Origin: Diplosphaera chodatii
Lineage: Eukaryota > Chlorophyta > Trebouxiophyceae > Prasiolales > Stichococcaceae
Length of the DNA: 64,000 nucleotides
Assembly (NCBI GenBank): GCA_032358165.1
Contig: JAALGY010000033.1
Coordinates: 124,001-188,000 of the forward strand
Reading direction: 5' to 3'
In this document: positions 10,783 through 23,168 of the stretch, piece by piece
How the letters are laid out: each line of letters opens with the position of its first letter
How positions within the stretch are numbered: the stretch's first letter is position 1
Made by a program: the position numbers and the translations under genes
The notes under the pieces: model-generated
The model's input: the letters and a program-made list of their open reading frames with translations, nothing else
Databases searched by the model: none
Told to the model about the DNA's origin: nothing

Positions 10783-13700
10783 ATGGCTCCTTTCGGAAAG
10801 AAGAAGGCGGGCAAGAACGAGGTGGTGTTCCAGGTGCACATCCACTCGATCGAGCCCTGGCCCGGCGCAGCGGCAGACAGGGCGCTGAGCGTCGCCTGGG
10901 AGCGCGGCACCGGCCACAAGGGCAGCTTAACGCCGGCCCAGCCTTCTCGTCGGCCCGGCGGCGCGGTCTACGAGTTCGAGGAGACGCTCGTCGTGCCCTG
11001 CACTCTGAACCAGGTGCAGCGCCAAAAGGCTTCGCAATATGGACTCTTTCTCACCCTGAGCGATTGCTCTCGGGATCAACTACACACAAGCCTGCAGAGT
11101 GCATGCATCCGACTCGGTGGATTGTCAGAACGTGGGTTCGCTGCACAGCGGTGTAGTCGTCGGGGTGGTGGTAAAAGTGTCGTGCCGGGGCTGCAAGCGC
11201 TCGTGATCGCACACTGCTTGCAGTGCTGGTGGTGTCAGAACATGCAGATCGCAGGGCATGCTGCAGGCGCGCAGCAGCCACCGCTCAGGCCGGCCATTTG
11301 CGTGCGCACAGCGCTCACACCTGTCTTGAGCTCCTGACATAGGTCCTCGTTTCTTGCGTTGCGGAGACCACACTGGCTGCTGATATCAACACGATCTTTG
11401 CCGCGTGCTGGGGCTGGCGGGCACGACTGATGTGAGTCTCACAAGCCGAGCTGGCGCTGTGCGTTCAGCATCATGCGCGACGCCGCATGGCGGCCATCAG
11501 GAGCCAGGGTCTCACCAGCTGTGCAGATCGCAGCTGGCTAGTGGAGGGGTGCTGCCGACCGCGGCAGTGACGAGGCTTGAAGCCAGCCTTCTGTCAGCAG
11601 GGGGACCCACCACCGCTCACATGCCTGCACAACCTCACGTCGCTGTGGCCGCCCTGCAGGAGGCGAGCGGCGCGTACGCCAAGAAGTGGCTGGTGCTCAA
11701 CGTGGCGGAGGCGGGAAGCCGGAAGAAGGAGCCCGTCGGCCGCGTGGTCATCGACCTCGCCGAGTTCGCCGGCCTGGATGGCCAGGTGCGCACATCCGCT
11801 CACCGCCCGGTGACACTGCAGCGCATACCATGTGCCGCACGTGTTACAGCAGGGCGCCGTGACGCTCCTCCCGTGCGACGCGTGAGCACCGATCTTGCCC
11901 AGAGCGGTGCGGGGTGTGCACTGCAACAGGCACGCTGGGCTCCGCAATCCGCACCCATTCTCTGCTAAAGGGAGATGAAATGCTGAATGCTAAAGGTTGA
12001 TGCATAGGCACCTTCATGGCATTGCTGTCGTGCAGTGCGTGCTAACAAAAGGGCCTGCTGCACACGTTCGCCAGACTACAGGGCTGACTCACACGTGGAA
12101 ACACTGCTGCAGGTGCAGCACAGCTTCGAGCTGTCGGTGACGCAGGCGGTGGAGGCGGCGTGCGGCGGCGCCGGCCTGCCACGCATGTTCATCAGCATCG
12201 GGTGCGCTGCAGCTGCGAACAGCAAGCGTGTGCTGCTTGGTGATGCTGGCACATGCAGCAGGGCCTGCTATTGCTGTTCCAGCGTCCAGAATGTCTGCTG
12301 TTTGTTTACAAACAGCAGGCAGTGTTGTTCCTCTTCATCTGCAATGTTGGATGCCTGGATCCAGCAGCCGCTCAAATGGCAGCAGTGGCAGCGTGCGCAC
12401 CTGGTCAAACACCAACGACTGCACCGCCCGCCTGCGCTGCCTGTCAGCCTGCTCACCTGCAGCATGGCGCCTGCTGCAGGGTGCAGCCCAAGGACCGGCA
12501 CGCGCCCATGTACTTTGCGCGCGGCAGCACGCCGGACGGCCACGCCGACGCCGCCAGCACCCCCGGCCGCCACAGCCGTGAGCACCTGTCTTTGGGCACC
12601 CTGCATCGCGCCTGCTCTTTCACACAGCTGCTGGCTTGCACGTGCGCCAACGCCTGGCGCCATTGATGATGGCGCACTGGTGTGGATGTGCCTGCACACC
12701 CCGATACCCTTCCACCTTCCGAGTCCCCTCGCCTGTATTGCTGTGTGACCAGTGGAGGCACCCAAAGCCACCAGGACAGTGTCACAGGTCATCACGTGTG
12801 TGCTGGGCGCTGCAGGCAGCGGCTCTGCGGCCGACGCGCCGCCGATGTACGCCGAGGAGGGCGACGTGGCGGCGGCGGCGCGCGCGCTGCAGGACCTAGA
12901 GTCCGAGGACCCCCAGCCGGTGGCCGCCAACGGCCGCCGCGGCGCCAGGGTGCGAATTAAGTACCGTTGCCTTCGTGTGGCATCACACCTTGGGGAGGGC
13001 TTTACGCTGCTGCCGCAGGTGCAGTTGCCGGATCAGTTGCGCTGGAGCGCTGTCAGTGTTTCCTGGAGCTGCATGCCAGCTGCAGCATGTTCATGTGCTT
13101 CTCAGAAGCTAAATCACACTGCGGCTGTGCCTGCTGACGCCATGCCGCCTGTGCTTTGTCGGCTGCTGATGCGCGATGCCACGATGCAGGTGCTGGGGGG
13201 CAGCCACAAGCGGAACCACAGCCAGGATGCATCGCCAATGCAGTCGCCGTCGCCGCCGCTGCAGCCGCAGCAGCAGCTGCGCCCCGGGCTGGGGCAGCTC
13301 GCTGACGCAGCCCGGCGGGACGCCTCACCTCCCAGCAACGGCGCGCAGGTACCTGCTTCTCAGCAGCAGCAGCCACACCACATAGCAGATGCATGCCAGC
13401 TTGCAAGCATGGCCGTGAGCAGTTGATCGATGATACTCCGAGCGAGCCTGGTCATCGATTGTTGACGACTTGCCTAAAGAGTGAATGGACCTGCAGAAGC
13501 CGAAGCTGCCGCCGGGCAAGACGTCGCTGCGGCGGATGAGCCAGGCGCCGGCGGTGGGGCGCCCGGTCGTCGGCGGCCCCCCTGTGGTGGGCGGCGGCCG
13601 AGGCCCCCCTGCAGTGGGCGGCGGCGGCGCGGCCCGGCCGCCGGCGATGCCGCCTATCAGCTCCGCGCTCGACGAGGCGACGGCGGATTATCTGCAGGGC

Positions 13701-16700
13701 CTGCGCTCCGCGGTGAGGCTGCAGCACGTGGGATTTAGGGTTTTAGGGTTATATATGATAACCCTGTAATCACATGACCCGCAGTCACAGGCCACATTTA
13801 TGTGGTCGGATTGCATCCTGCCGCCTGAGCTTGTTTTCGCTGCAGATGTGTTACTACCCCTAACATGGCTGTCAACAGTGAGATGCTGTTGCATCCTCCG
13901 CAGCACCTGATGCCGTGCGACACTGGCAGCTGTGGTGTGCTGTTACGCCTCTGGCGCAGCTTTGTGACGCCTGCCAGAAGCGAGTGTACCGACGCACTTG
14001 CTGACACTGCGTTGTGGAGCTTTGTCCTGCAACGGAAGACTTTCTCAACCGTGCAGGCTGCTGCTGCGCCAAAGCAGCAGGGACAGGCCGACAGGTTCAA
14101 GGCGGGCGCGAAAGCGGACGGGCCCGAGACCCCGCCGCAGGACGAGTCCCACCCCGCAGCGCCCGCGGTGAGCGCACAACAACAGCACTTGTTGCAGATG
14201 CACGTAGGTTGGGATGCTCTTGCGGATGGAGAGCAATGTGCAGGGCATGCTGGGCAGCGCACTGTCCTGGACCTCAGTGTGGTCATCTGCCAAATGTGGG
14301 ACCTGCATGAACCTGCAGCACTTCGAAACATCACATCGTTGTACGGCCCGTCTGCCTACTCACGCCAACACCCTGTGTCGGCGGAGCGGGTTCATGTGCT
14401 GTCAACGCCATGTCCCTCGGACAAACTCTCCCGATGACTTATGTGTCCCCAAACTGTCTGCAGAAGCGGCGGGCGAGCGGCGGTCATCCTGCCCTGAGTG
14501 ATTCACATTCGAACTGTCTGATTGCTCGTGTTCTGATGGTTGTTACGATCTCTACGGTTGCAGAAGCGGCGGGCGAGCGGCGGCGCGTCCCGCTGGTCCG
14601 GCAACTCCGACACCTTCAGCCTGTACTCCGACATCCTGGCCGCCCCCAGCCCGGTGCGCTTTGCAGCCCATCGACCGGCTCCTCCACTGGGCGCTGTCAT
14701 TGCACAGGGCACATGGGACCTGCACCATGTCCGCATGACCCTGCGGGGCGCCGCGACAAGACGGCTTGGCCACGCCTTGCACAGCAACAACAAGGCGATA
14801 CTGGCAGTCAGGCTCGGATTCCCGGCCGCGTGCAGGGTGCCTGTGGTTGTGCCAGAAGGCGTCCAGTTTTCCCATCAGTCCCGACCTGACGTCCGATGTT
14901 GCTCCGTCGCTCCGGCTGTCAGGTGGTGGAGGAGGTGAGCACGGCCGAGGCGGACCGGCTGGCGCGCCGCACCAGCCAGCGCTCCAGCCAGAGGTCGTCC
15001 GCCGGGGAGGCTGCGCCGGCAGGTGGGGCGCCTGGGTTTCGGGGCTATGCGCGGAGGCGGCCTGGCATGTTGGATCACACACAGAGATGGGCCGCAGATG
15101 ACATGGGGAACGGGTTGCAGGGTGTTCAGTCGCCAGCTGTTCACCATCCCTCGGGTGACGTGCATACGCTGCTCTGCTTGGCAGCAGGTGGACCTGTGCA
15201 GTGTGCAGGGCATAGCAAACCTGTTGATGGCTGTGTTGTTCTTTCCATCGCTGCAGAGGGCAGGGGGCCGAAGGGCGGCCGCAGCAGCAGCGCCGCGGGC
15301 AACGCGGGCCCCCCTGCAGTGCCGCCGCCGCCGCCGCAGCAGCAGCAGCAGCCGCTGCCGGAGCCGCTGCCGAGCGTGCGGCATGCGAGCCGGCGCTCCA
15401 CCGCTTCAGGGCAGGACGAGGACGAGTACGACGAGGAGGACACCTTTGAGGTGGGGCGGCTCAGATTCGGTTTGCACCCCCTGCAGCCATTCCAGGGGCC
15501 ACAAGCCCTGGTCATGCACGGCTTCACTGTATGGACGCTGCTCGTGTGGCGTGCGCTGCAGATGCCGGACGACAAGTTCGCCAGCCAGCCGTTCGCGCCG
15601 CCGCCGCCGCAGCCGGCGCCGCCGCCGCGGAAAAGCACCAAGCTGCTGTCCATCGGCAACCTGGACGACGTGGACGCGACGCTGCTCGCCGGGCGGGGAC
15701 CCTCCGTCAGGTGTGTGCGCCTGGTATTCCCCAGCTCACAGCGGGGGCGCTGGGTGGAAGCCGGCTGCACACCACGCCGCACCCAACTCCTGGCATCTGA
15801 AGCCACTGACCTCATGGCTGCTGCCAGGGAGCCACTGTTCCCGTCGCCGCTGCTGAGGCGCTGAGACGCTCGCACTCACCAGGCGGCGTCGGCACAGTCG
15901 CTGCCCCTCACCGCAGGTCCAACTCGCGGCGGGTGATGCGGCAGACGGCGGGCGCGGTGACCAACTCCCGCAAGTGGATGCGGCGCATGAACGCCGGGGA
16001 CGCCCCGCCCAGCCGCGTGGCGGACGCCCGCCGCGGCGACTACACAGCGCAGCCCCTGCAGGTGCGGCCCGGCTCCTTTGCAGTTCCGAGTCGTCACTAC
16101 AAACACCATCATCATGCGCCAAATCAGCAAGTTTCCGGTGACCCGTGCTCAGTCGCAGGCTACTCACACAGAGGCGTGGTTGCAACCACAGTCAGCTCAT
16201 ACACCTCCCAGCATGTGCTGCTGTATGGTTGCAGGAGGAGGAGGAGGAGTTCGATGAGGAAGACGGGGAAGCAGAAGAGGAGGAGGAAGCAGAAACGCAG
16301 CAGCAGCAGCAGCCGGCGCAAGGGGATGACGTGCCCGACGTGCCCGACGCCATCATCGAAGAGGAGGAGGAGGTAAAACACTAGGGGCGCTCAGTGTCTT
16401 CCCGTCGTTTGTAGCAGGCAAACCTGCGCTTCAGGTCCTGACAGTCAGCAACTGATGCTCAAGCAAGTTTATCCACGGCCCCCTGTGTGTGAGGCTTGAT
16501 GTCAGATGGTGTAGATTGTGCCGACCAAGTGTTTGCGTGCCGTCCCGCTGAGGATTGCGGACCCTGCCAAGCAGGACTCCGACGACGGCGATGAGGTGGA
16601 CCCCAAGGCCGGTCCACCTGGTCGCTTGCTGTCTACAGCACCAACCTTTTAGGGCGCATTACTTTGCGAGTCTCACAGCACTGCGGCTTATTGTCTTCAG

Positions 16701-19700
16701 GACTCCGACGACGACGATGAGGTGGATCCCAAGGCGCTGGTCGCGCGCTTCCGGCAGCACCAGCAGCAGCAGCCGTCGCCGCGGCCGCAGCAGCGCACGC
16801 CGCCGCCGCCGCCGGCGGCGGACCCGCCCCAGCCGGCGGATGGACAGAGCGACGTGCAGGCCGCCGTCGCCGCCAGGCACGCACACGTTGTCTGGTGCTG
16901 CAATGCCTGTCGACTCACGTTGTGCATTAAGCGAGCTCTGCGCATGCTGTGCTGATCGTGCACACCATGAACCATTTGCACAAACCTGCCGCTCCTGCTG
17001 CATGCGTCCATGCTCTGCATGTGCTCCCTTTGGCCCAGCAGCATGGTCACTGTTCCAGGTTGAGTCACTCGGAGAGCTGGTCACCTGCTGAACTGTACAA
17101 AAAATTGTTGATCACAAACAGGGCGCACATTTATGTGCTGCAGGCGGGCGGCGGAGAGGGCGGCGGCGGCGCTGCCCGGGGGCCTGCAGGGGAAGATCAG
17201 CGCGGAGGAGCGGGACCAGGTATCCCGGCTGTCCAACATCAGCGGCGCCTCGGCTCAGGTGCGTCGAGCACGGCCACGGCCTTCCTGGGCGTATCATCTG
17301 TAGTCGATGTCCTACTTTGGCCTCATGGTGCAGCTGGAGCGCGCAATGCAATGAAAAAACCTATGCGTGCTTCTGTTTCAACATTTGCCGATCTCGCAGC
17401 TTACCGCTTTACGTGGTGTGCCACCATAAGCCTGTTCATCGCTGGCCACCGCAGAGCGACGACTCGGCGATGTCTGCGCCAAGAAAGGCGCGGGGCGCGC
17501 GGCGGGCGTCGGCGCTGTTCGCCAACCGCGCCAGCCCCAACAAAATGCGCGCGCTGGCGGCCGCGGCCGTGACCGACAGTGAGTTCTGGCACATGTTGCG
17601 GACATCTGGCACCTTCGTCCCAGACATGCAAGGCCCCCGAATCAGGGCAGCTACCTGCAGTGCTGAAGTGCTGGGGGCGGACATATGCAAGCAGTGTATG
17701 CAGGGAGGATGTCTCCTGACAGCTGCAGCCGCTGGCACTGTTGTGATGTGCACTTCCTAGCTGTGCTTGCACACTCATGCAACCTCCAATGCTGCTCCCT
17801 GCAGGCGGCGCGGACAGCGGGTCGGACGCCGACACGCTGCAGCCGCAGCACAAGGCGTCGCCGCTGGCCGCCCGGCAGCAGCAGCTGCAGAAGGTCATGC
17901 AGCAGGTCGGCATGGGGCAGCGCTTCTGCGGCTGCCGCGTGGCAGTCCAGCCGGCGGCTGCTTTGCAACGCTTGCTTTGATGCTGCCATGATGCTGCGAT
18001 TGACCGGGCTTGCAGAATGTTGAGCAAGCGCTCTAGTGGAAATGCCAGCCTGTTACTGAGATCTGTCTCGAGCCTGCTGATGCATCCGCGTGCCGTACTG
18101 CAGGAGAGCGGGCTGTCGCGGCAGGGCTCCGGGCACATCGGCAGCGGCCAGGCGCAGGCGCTGCTGAAGGAGCTCCGCACCGTCGCTGCGCTGGAGGTAG
18201 GAAGTACCTGGGAATCAATCATAACAATTTGCACTGGTCGAGCCATTTGCTTATCAAATGGCGCTGCTCAAGGAGCTGCGCGCCGTCGCCACCTGGAGGT
18301 AGGAAGTCGTCAAGCTGTGATCTTGCATCTGCCTGGGGTGTTCAGCCCAGCCAACAGCCAGGGATCACCCTCGAGGACAACAGCCACCTACTGAACGGCA
18401 GCAGCATGTATGGGATATCAGCAGCACGCCATCGCAATGTTGTCACTCCTCAGCACGTCTTCTGCTGCTTCACAAGCACGTGAGGGGTCATGAGGAACAC
18501 ATTCCCCCCTCTGAACAGCCCTGTGACGAGGACCCGTGTAGGACCCTCGGAACTTGCACACGCAGTCCGCGGTGTACCTGGCACGGGCGGCGAAGAGCGG
18601 CGGCGGGGGCCCCAGGCCCCGGCAGCTGCATGCGCCGGCCCGCCGCCTGGCGCGCACCACCATCAGCCTGGGCCCGGAGGAGGGCATCATGTTCGGGCTG
18701 CGCTCCATCAGGTGGGGACAAGGGGGGGAAAGCATGCGAGAGGACCGATGAGCGTGCGTGAAGCGCTGCAGCGGCGTCTGCCCTGTTGTCCGCGTGTACT
18801 TCTGTCAGGCGCTAGTTCTGCTTGACAGCGAAGAGTCCGTAAAGCTTGGTTGTAGCTGCCTCATCTCCCAGTCTGATATTCCGATAAGGTATTCAGACCC
18901 TGCAGGCCTGTTCCTGCTTGAGCCTGCGCACTGGCGAGCTGCCGCTTGATCGCCGCTGCAGGGCCATCGAGGCCGCGGTGGACGGGTGCGCGGAGGACGT
19001 GCCCGGCCTCGCGCACTGGTGGTCCAACTGCCTGCACCTGCGCTGGATGCTGTGGGCGATGTGCCGCGGCGACGACGACGGCTCCCCGGACGAATTCGAC
19101 TGGGTCATGCAGGTGGGGTCCGAGTCCGGTGCTCCTGGGGTATTGCAGGGGTTTTAACCAACGCCGACATGTCAACATCTACGACATTGGCGCATCCCCA
19201 AGCACTCGAGCGGACAGCGGGAGTGCCTGCTGTGACCCAGAAGGCAGCTTAGACACAGATGCGATGGTTGCCAAGTCGTTGCGCCTGCCGCCCCCGGGCA
19301 GGTGCTGGTGCCGCCGCTGCGGGAGATGGAGGCGTACGTGTTCGACCAGATGGTGCGGCTGCTGTGGCGCACGCTCGTGGAGGTGAGCTCCACGGTTGAG
19401 TGTGAGCCCAGCACAGCCGGCGTCCAGCAATGCCCCATGTGCTCACCTTGGCTGGCCCCTGGAAGCCCCAGCTGCACAGCATTGCGTTCCCGAACAGCAT
19501 GCCGTCAGGGGAGCGTGCAGGTGCAGATGTGGGCTGTGCCCACGCAAGCATGGTCCACACGTCTGCCTGACGGCGCTGCCCCTTTTCACCACAGGGCCTG
19601 GACGAGGAGCCGCGCGCGCAGCCGCTGGCGCTCAACCTGGCGCCCTTCGATGATGCGGGCGGCGGCGGCTTCGGCGGCGCTGGTACGCCCCAGAAGACAT

Positions 19701-22179
19701 GCGGCCATTTCAGGAACCCACACACAGGACCCTTCCAGCTTCGGCATGCCACGACGACGCCTGTGCTGATTGTGCTGGCACACAAGCACCTGCAACTCAC
19801 GGTGTGGTGGGCAGAGCAGATGCCCGCACATGACAGCCAGCGGCGGAGCCTGGCACCGGTGCAGCAGAGCAGGGGAACGACCTCGGCGCCTGCAACCCGC
19901 GGTCATCCACAGTGGGCACCGGGCCACGTCGCTCTTGCTGTTCGCTGCAGGGGGGGCGCGGCGGGGCCTGCGCCGCAACAGCTTCGGCTCCGCGACGCTG
20001 GGCGCCGCGCGCCGGGCCGCGCGCTTCTCGCCCCAGGAGCTGGCGGCGCAGCGCTGGCTGGAGTCCCTCGCGGTGCGGCAGCATCCCCTGGCTGTACCCC
20101 ATTACCTACATTCATGCAAGCCGCCAGGCACTCGCATCATCCCACCATGCTGCAGAGCTGCCAGTGATCAGGTTCCTGACGGCAAGCCCCAACCTGCGTG
20201 GCACCACCGCACGCCTGCATCGGTGTTCAGGCCTCATCCACGAATCACTCACCAGCTCGACTGTTTGCCCCCGCGCAGGCGACGCACCGGCTGCTGGTGC
20301 AGGCGCAGCGGGCGCAGCGCGCGCAGCACGTCAACCTGCTGCTGCACCGGGTGCTGACGGCGGTGCTGCACAAGCTGGACGCCGCGCTGTTCTCCCGCGC
20401 CATCGGCGGTGAGAGTCCGCCTCATCTGCCCATGTGCACTCATGTGGGCTGCAGCAGCAGGGCTGGCATCCCCTCCCAAAGCAGATCCGCTGCTGCACTG
20501 CGTGCTGAGGCACCGCTGCTGTCACGGGCAACGACCGCACCAGCTGCAAGCTTCCGTGGCAGCCTCAGCCGAGCAGATGCTTGGTCCCCGAATACCCCGG
20601 TGTTCTCAGGGTCAGGGTCGTTAATGGTGTGCGCAGGCGAGGACGAGGCGGGCTTCGAGTTCCAGGAGCGCCGCGCCGCGCCCCGCGCCTCCACCGACCA
20701 GGAGCACGAGCTCACCATCAAGGACCAGTGCGCTCCCTGCTTCCTGCATCCCGCTTCTGCTTCATGTGTCACGCTTCCCGCTCATATGTGTTGCACTGCG
20801 CTGTTGCTACCTGAGCATTCGTCCATCATCTACTGTAGTCTACCATTGATGCCTGTTGGGCGCCATGCCGTTTACTGGGGTATCCAGGCCTCAGACTGCT
20901 GTGGTTGCAACTGCATGTTCCATGCTGCATCCTGTGCAGGTTCCTGCCGTTCGCCCCGGGGCCGCTGACGTGCGGGCAGGGCATCCAGCTGAAGATGGCC
21001 ATCACGCGCTGGTCCAACTGGGCGACCGACGTCGGCGTGCGCGACCTGACCGGCAGCGGGTGGGCAGCATGAATTTTGCAAAGTGCTGAACCGCACACTG
21101 CATCCGCCACCAGCCTGCTGTGGTCCGACGCCAGGTTGAGGTTGCAGCCTTGCAGGAGTTGCAAGCACCTGCTCCTTGTTGAGCGTGTAGTGACCACAGC
21201 CTTGCACTTCGCCCGCCTGCAGGAGGTTCACGCTGTTCCCGCGGCTGCGCGCGACCGCCGACCTGCTGATGATGCCCAAGGAGGTGCTCGCGGACCGCGG
21301 CATCCGCGCCGAGGTACTGGGCAGATGCATGAATGCCACCTCAATGTTGGGTTCAATGAGGTCCTGCCGGCGTGCCGCATCACGACCAGCGTGCAGGCAC
21401 ATCATGTGGACATCCATCGTAACGCTCCGTCTGCACTGGCGTAGGTGGTGCCGACGCTGTCCGTGCCGCACATCCGTGCAATCCTGCACCGCTTCCGCCC
21501 GGACGACTTTGCGCCTGACCCCCTGCCCCACGGTGCAAAGCCGGCCGCCATTGCTGCTGCTGTCTGCCCAGGCGGTGCTTTCGCTTTCGAGCCCAGGAGC
21601 AGGCGTTCCTACAGATGCGCAGCACCCTATGCGGCTGGCAAGCCTGGCAGCACAGCGTCGTCAAGCGCCACATGAAGCTTGACGGCGGTCCCCTTGGCGC
21701 TCCAGGGCTGCTGGAGTACCTGGCCAACGAGACGCCGACGTCGGCCGACGCGGCGCGCGCCCCGGGGCCCGACCGCTACGAGCCGCCCCACGAGGGCGTG
21801 CTGCTGCAGCGCGGGCTCATCGAGCCTGTGTCCCTGGAGGTGCGCTGCGCGTCCGCCCCTGTCTGGCGGGCACAACGGCTCCGGGCACCGAAGCCCCACG
21901 AAGCGCTGTGCAGCAAGTTTCTTTGAGCGGCCGCTGAGCACTGTCCCGCAGGCGGACCCCACGTCAGCGGCCAGAATGGCTTGGGTGCAAACCCAGTTAC
22001 CAGAGATCGGTGCCCCCAAACCCTAAACTCTATTCGCATCCCTGCTGCAGCTGGACGAGGAGTCGGACGAGGAGCTGGAGACGCTGGGCGGGATGTACGC
22101 GCAGGAGGGGGCGGAGGCGGGCGCCGACGGCACCCACCGCTACTCGTTGCTGCGCGAGCTGTGGGCCTCGGCGCGGTGA
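10783..22179 (+). CDS. NT-C2 plus DIL (dilute) domain protein, 31 exons
   Basis: The 31 exons give 1330 aa in continuous phase. They start at 10783, 11660, 12113, 12480, 12816, 13190, 13497, 14057, 14564, 14923, 15257, 15562, 15917, 16235, 16701, 17144, 17455, 17805, 18104, 18566, 18962, 19302, 19595, 19951, 20279, 20637, 20940, 21223, 21445, 21706 and 22051. Residues 1-150 resemble the N-terminal C2 domain of EEIG1/EHBP1/PMI1 proteins (WERGTGHKGS, YEFEETLVVPCTLN, KKWLVLNVAE, GRVVIDLAEF). The middle is low-complexity: proline, glutamine and acidic runs. The C-terminal third matches the DIL cargo domain of class V/XI myosins (LAHWWSNCLHLRWML, HVNLLLHRVL, LTCGQGIQLKMAITRWSNW, HIRAILHRFRPDDFAPDPLP), but there is no motor. 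A role as an organelle- or actin-linked adaptor is inferred. Intron 15 uses a GC donor (16877). Three exon-edge duplications are listed separately. Confidence 0.88.
13734..13765. repeat. Interstitial telomere-like motif with perfect hairpin
   Basis: TTTAGGG followed by TTTTAGGG runs into AGGGTTAT-ATATG-ATAACCCT (13745-13765), a perfect 8-bp stem with a 5-nt loop. It lies about 20 nt inside intron 7 of the NT-C2/DIL gene. The units resemble plant/Chlorella (TTTAGGG) and Chlamydomonas (TTTTAGGG) telomere repeats. Confidence 0.6.
14459..14583 (+). repeat. Duplicated splice acceptor plus exon start (25 bp, offset 100)
   Basis: A 25-bp block (TGCAG followed by AAGCGGCGGGCGAGCGGCGG) occurs at 14459-14483 and again, identically, at 14559-14583. 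The second copy is the acceptor and first codons of exon 9 (KRRASGG). The first copy lies in the intron and would be an alternative or decoy acceptor. Confidence 0.75.
16572..16737 (+). repeat. Duplicated acceptor plus exon start, offset 126
   Basis: 16572-16611 and 16698-16737 share CAG followed by a 35-nt stretch coding DSDD(G/D)DEVDPK, with two mismatches. The downstream copy is the start of exon 15. The upstream copy could end at a GT after 16611, but would then be 37 nt and shift the frame, so it is more likely a relic or a rarely used exon. Confidence 0.72.
18158..18307 (+). repeat. Duplicated exon end plus splice donor, offset about 102
   Basis: The last codons and donor of exon 19 (LLKELRTVAALE then GTAGGAAGT, 18158-18205) recur in diverged form in the following intron (18261-18307), again ending in GTAGGAAGT. 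Here a donor edge is copied; the other two cases copy an acceptor edge. Confidence 0.72.
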
Positions 22180-23168
22180 CCCTGTAGGGCGATCCGTGGG
22201 GCGGCCCCGTAGCGCCCTCGGGCGGGCACTCCGGCAGGGCTTCGACATGGTGGCCCAGGAGGCGCGCTTTGGCAGCTGCGCAGCGGCACAGCAGCGTCAA
22301 GCAAGACCACAGATGGCAGCGGCAGCGGCAGCGGCAGTAGGTGGGTGGGTGTAGTTCGGGGACATGCAGGTTTTGGGGCGGGCAAGATCGCAGCAGGATG
22401 TAGTGCCAGCTGGCGCCCGCATATTCGCATCTGCAGGCGCTCTGTTCGTCATTGGTTCAGCACCGTTTGCTGTGTTTGCTGAATGCTTTACTGCAGTGCA
22501 ATGGATATCGTCCAGCAACATAGACTGCAAGTGTGGACCCCTGCGATTTTTGCTAGCCAGCTTTGTGATGCACATCCAGACTGTCTCACGTGCAGTTCTG
22601 GCTTCCAGCTGCTGATATTTCATGAAGCTGGAGCAGCACATGTAAGGGTGCACTGCACTCACTGTGCGCGAAATGGCAGATGAAGGTATCGCAATGCTGC
22701 TCACTGCTTCCATTTCCTTTGGACAGCTGTCCTAGTACTGCTGGGCTGCATCAAGTTGCATATGGACGGGATATGTGCTCGGGCGCTCTTGGTACTGAAA
22801 AGTTGTGGACCTGGCAAACGCAGATGCGCCCAAAACACCGGCATAGGAAATGATTGATTGCTATCAGCTGCGAGGATCAAAGCCTTGCAAACCGTGATCG
22901 ACTGCTACACTACCAAGTGCCACAAAGAAACACGACTGCAGTGCTGTGCGCCATGAATCGCATGTTGTGTGGACCTGCCTGCCCAAGGAATAAACCCTAC
23001 CCCCCATTTGCATTGCAGCTGATCTGCCGGCTGCGCAAACGTGTACCCCGCACCAGCTACCCAGCGTGCGTGCCTGACCCTGAATCACATGCTACAAAAT
23101 CCTCTCGCCGCAGGGCATGTGACAACTCAAAGCACACGGATGCCGCGAGTTGGCCGCCGCCTGCCGCC
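22180..23168. other. 3' intergenic region between convergent genes
   Basis: It lies between the stop codons of the NT-C2/DIL gene (+) and the FPL gene (-). Codon-like stretches are absent and base composition is more AT-rich around 22430-23000. A telomere-like AAACCCTA occurs near 22992. It should contain two 3' UTRs; no gene is supported. Confidence 0.55.

Noticed and set aside
16572..16611. Upstream copy of the DSDD exon start as a regular exon
   Set aside because: Using it with the GT after 16611 would insert 37 nt and break the frame of the following exon.
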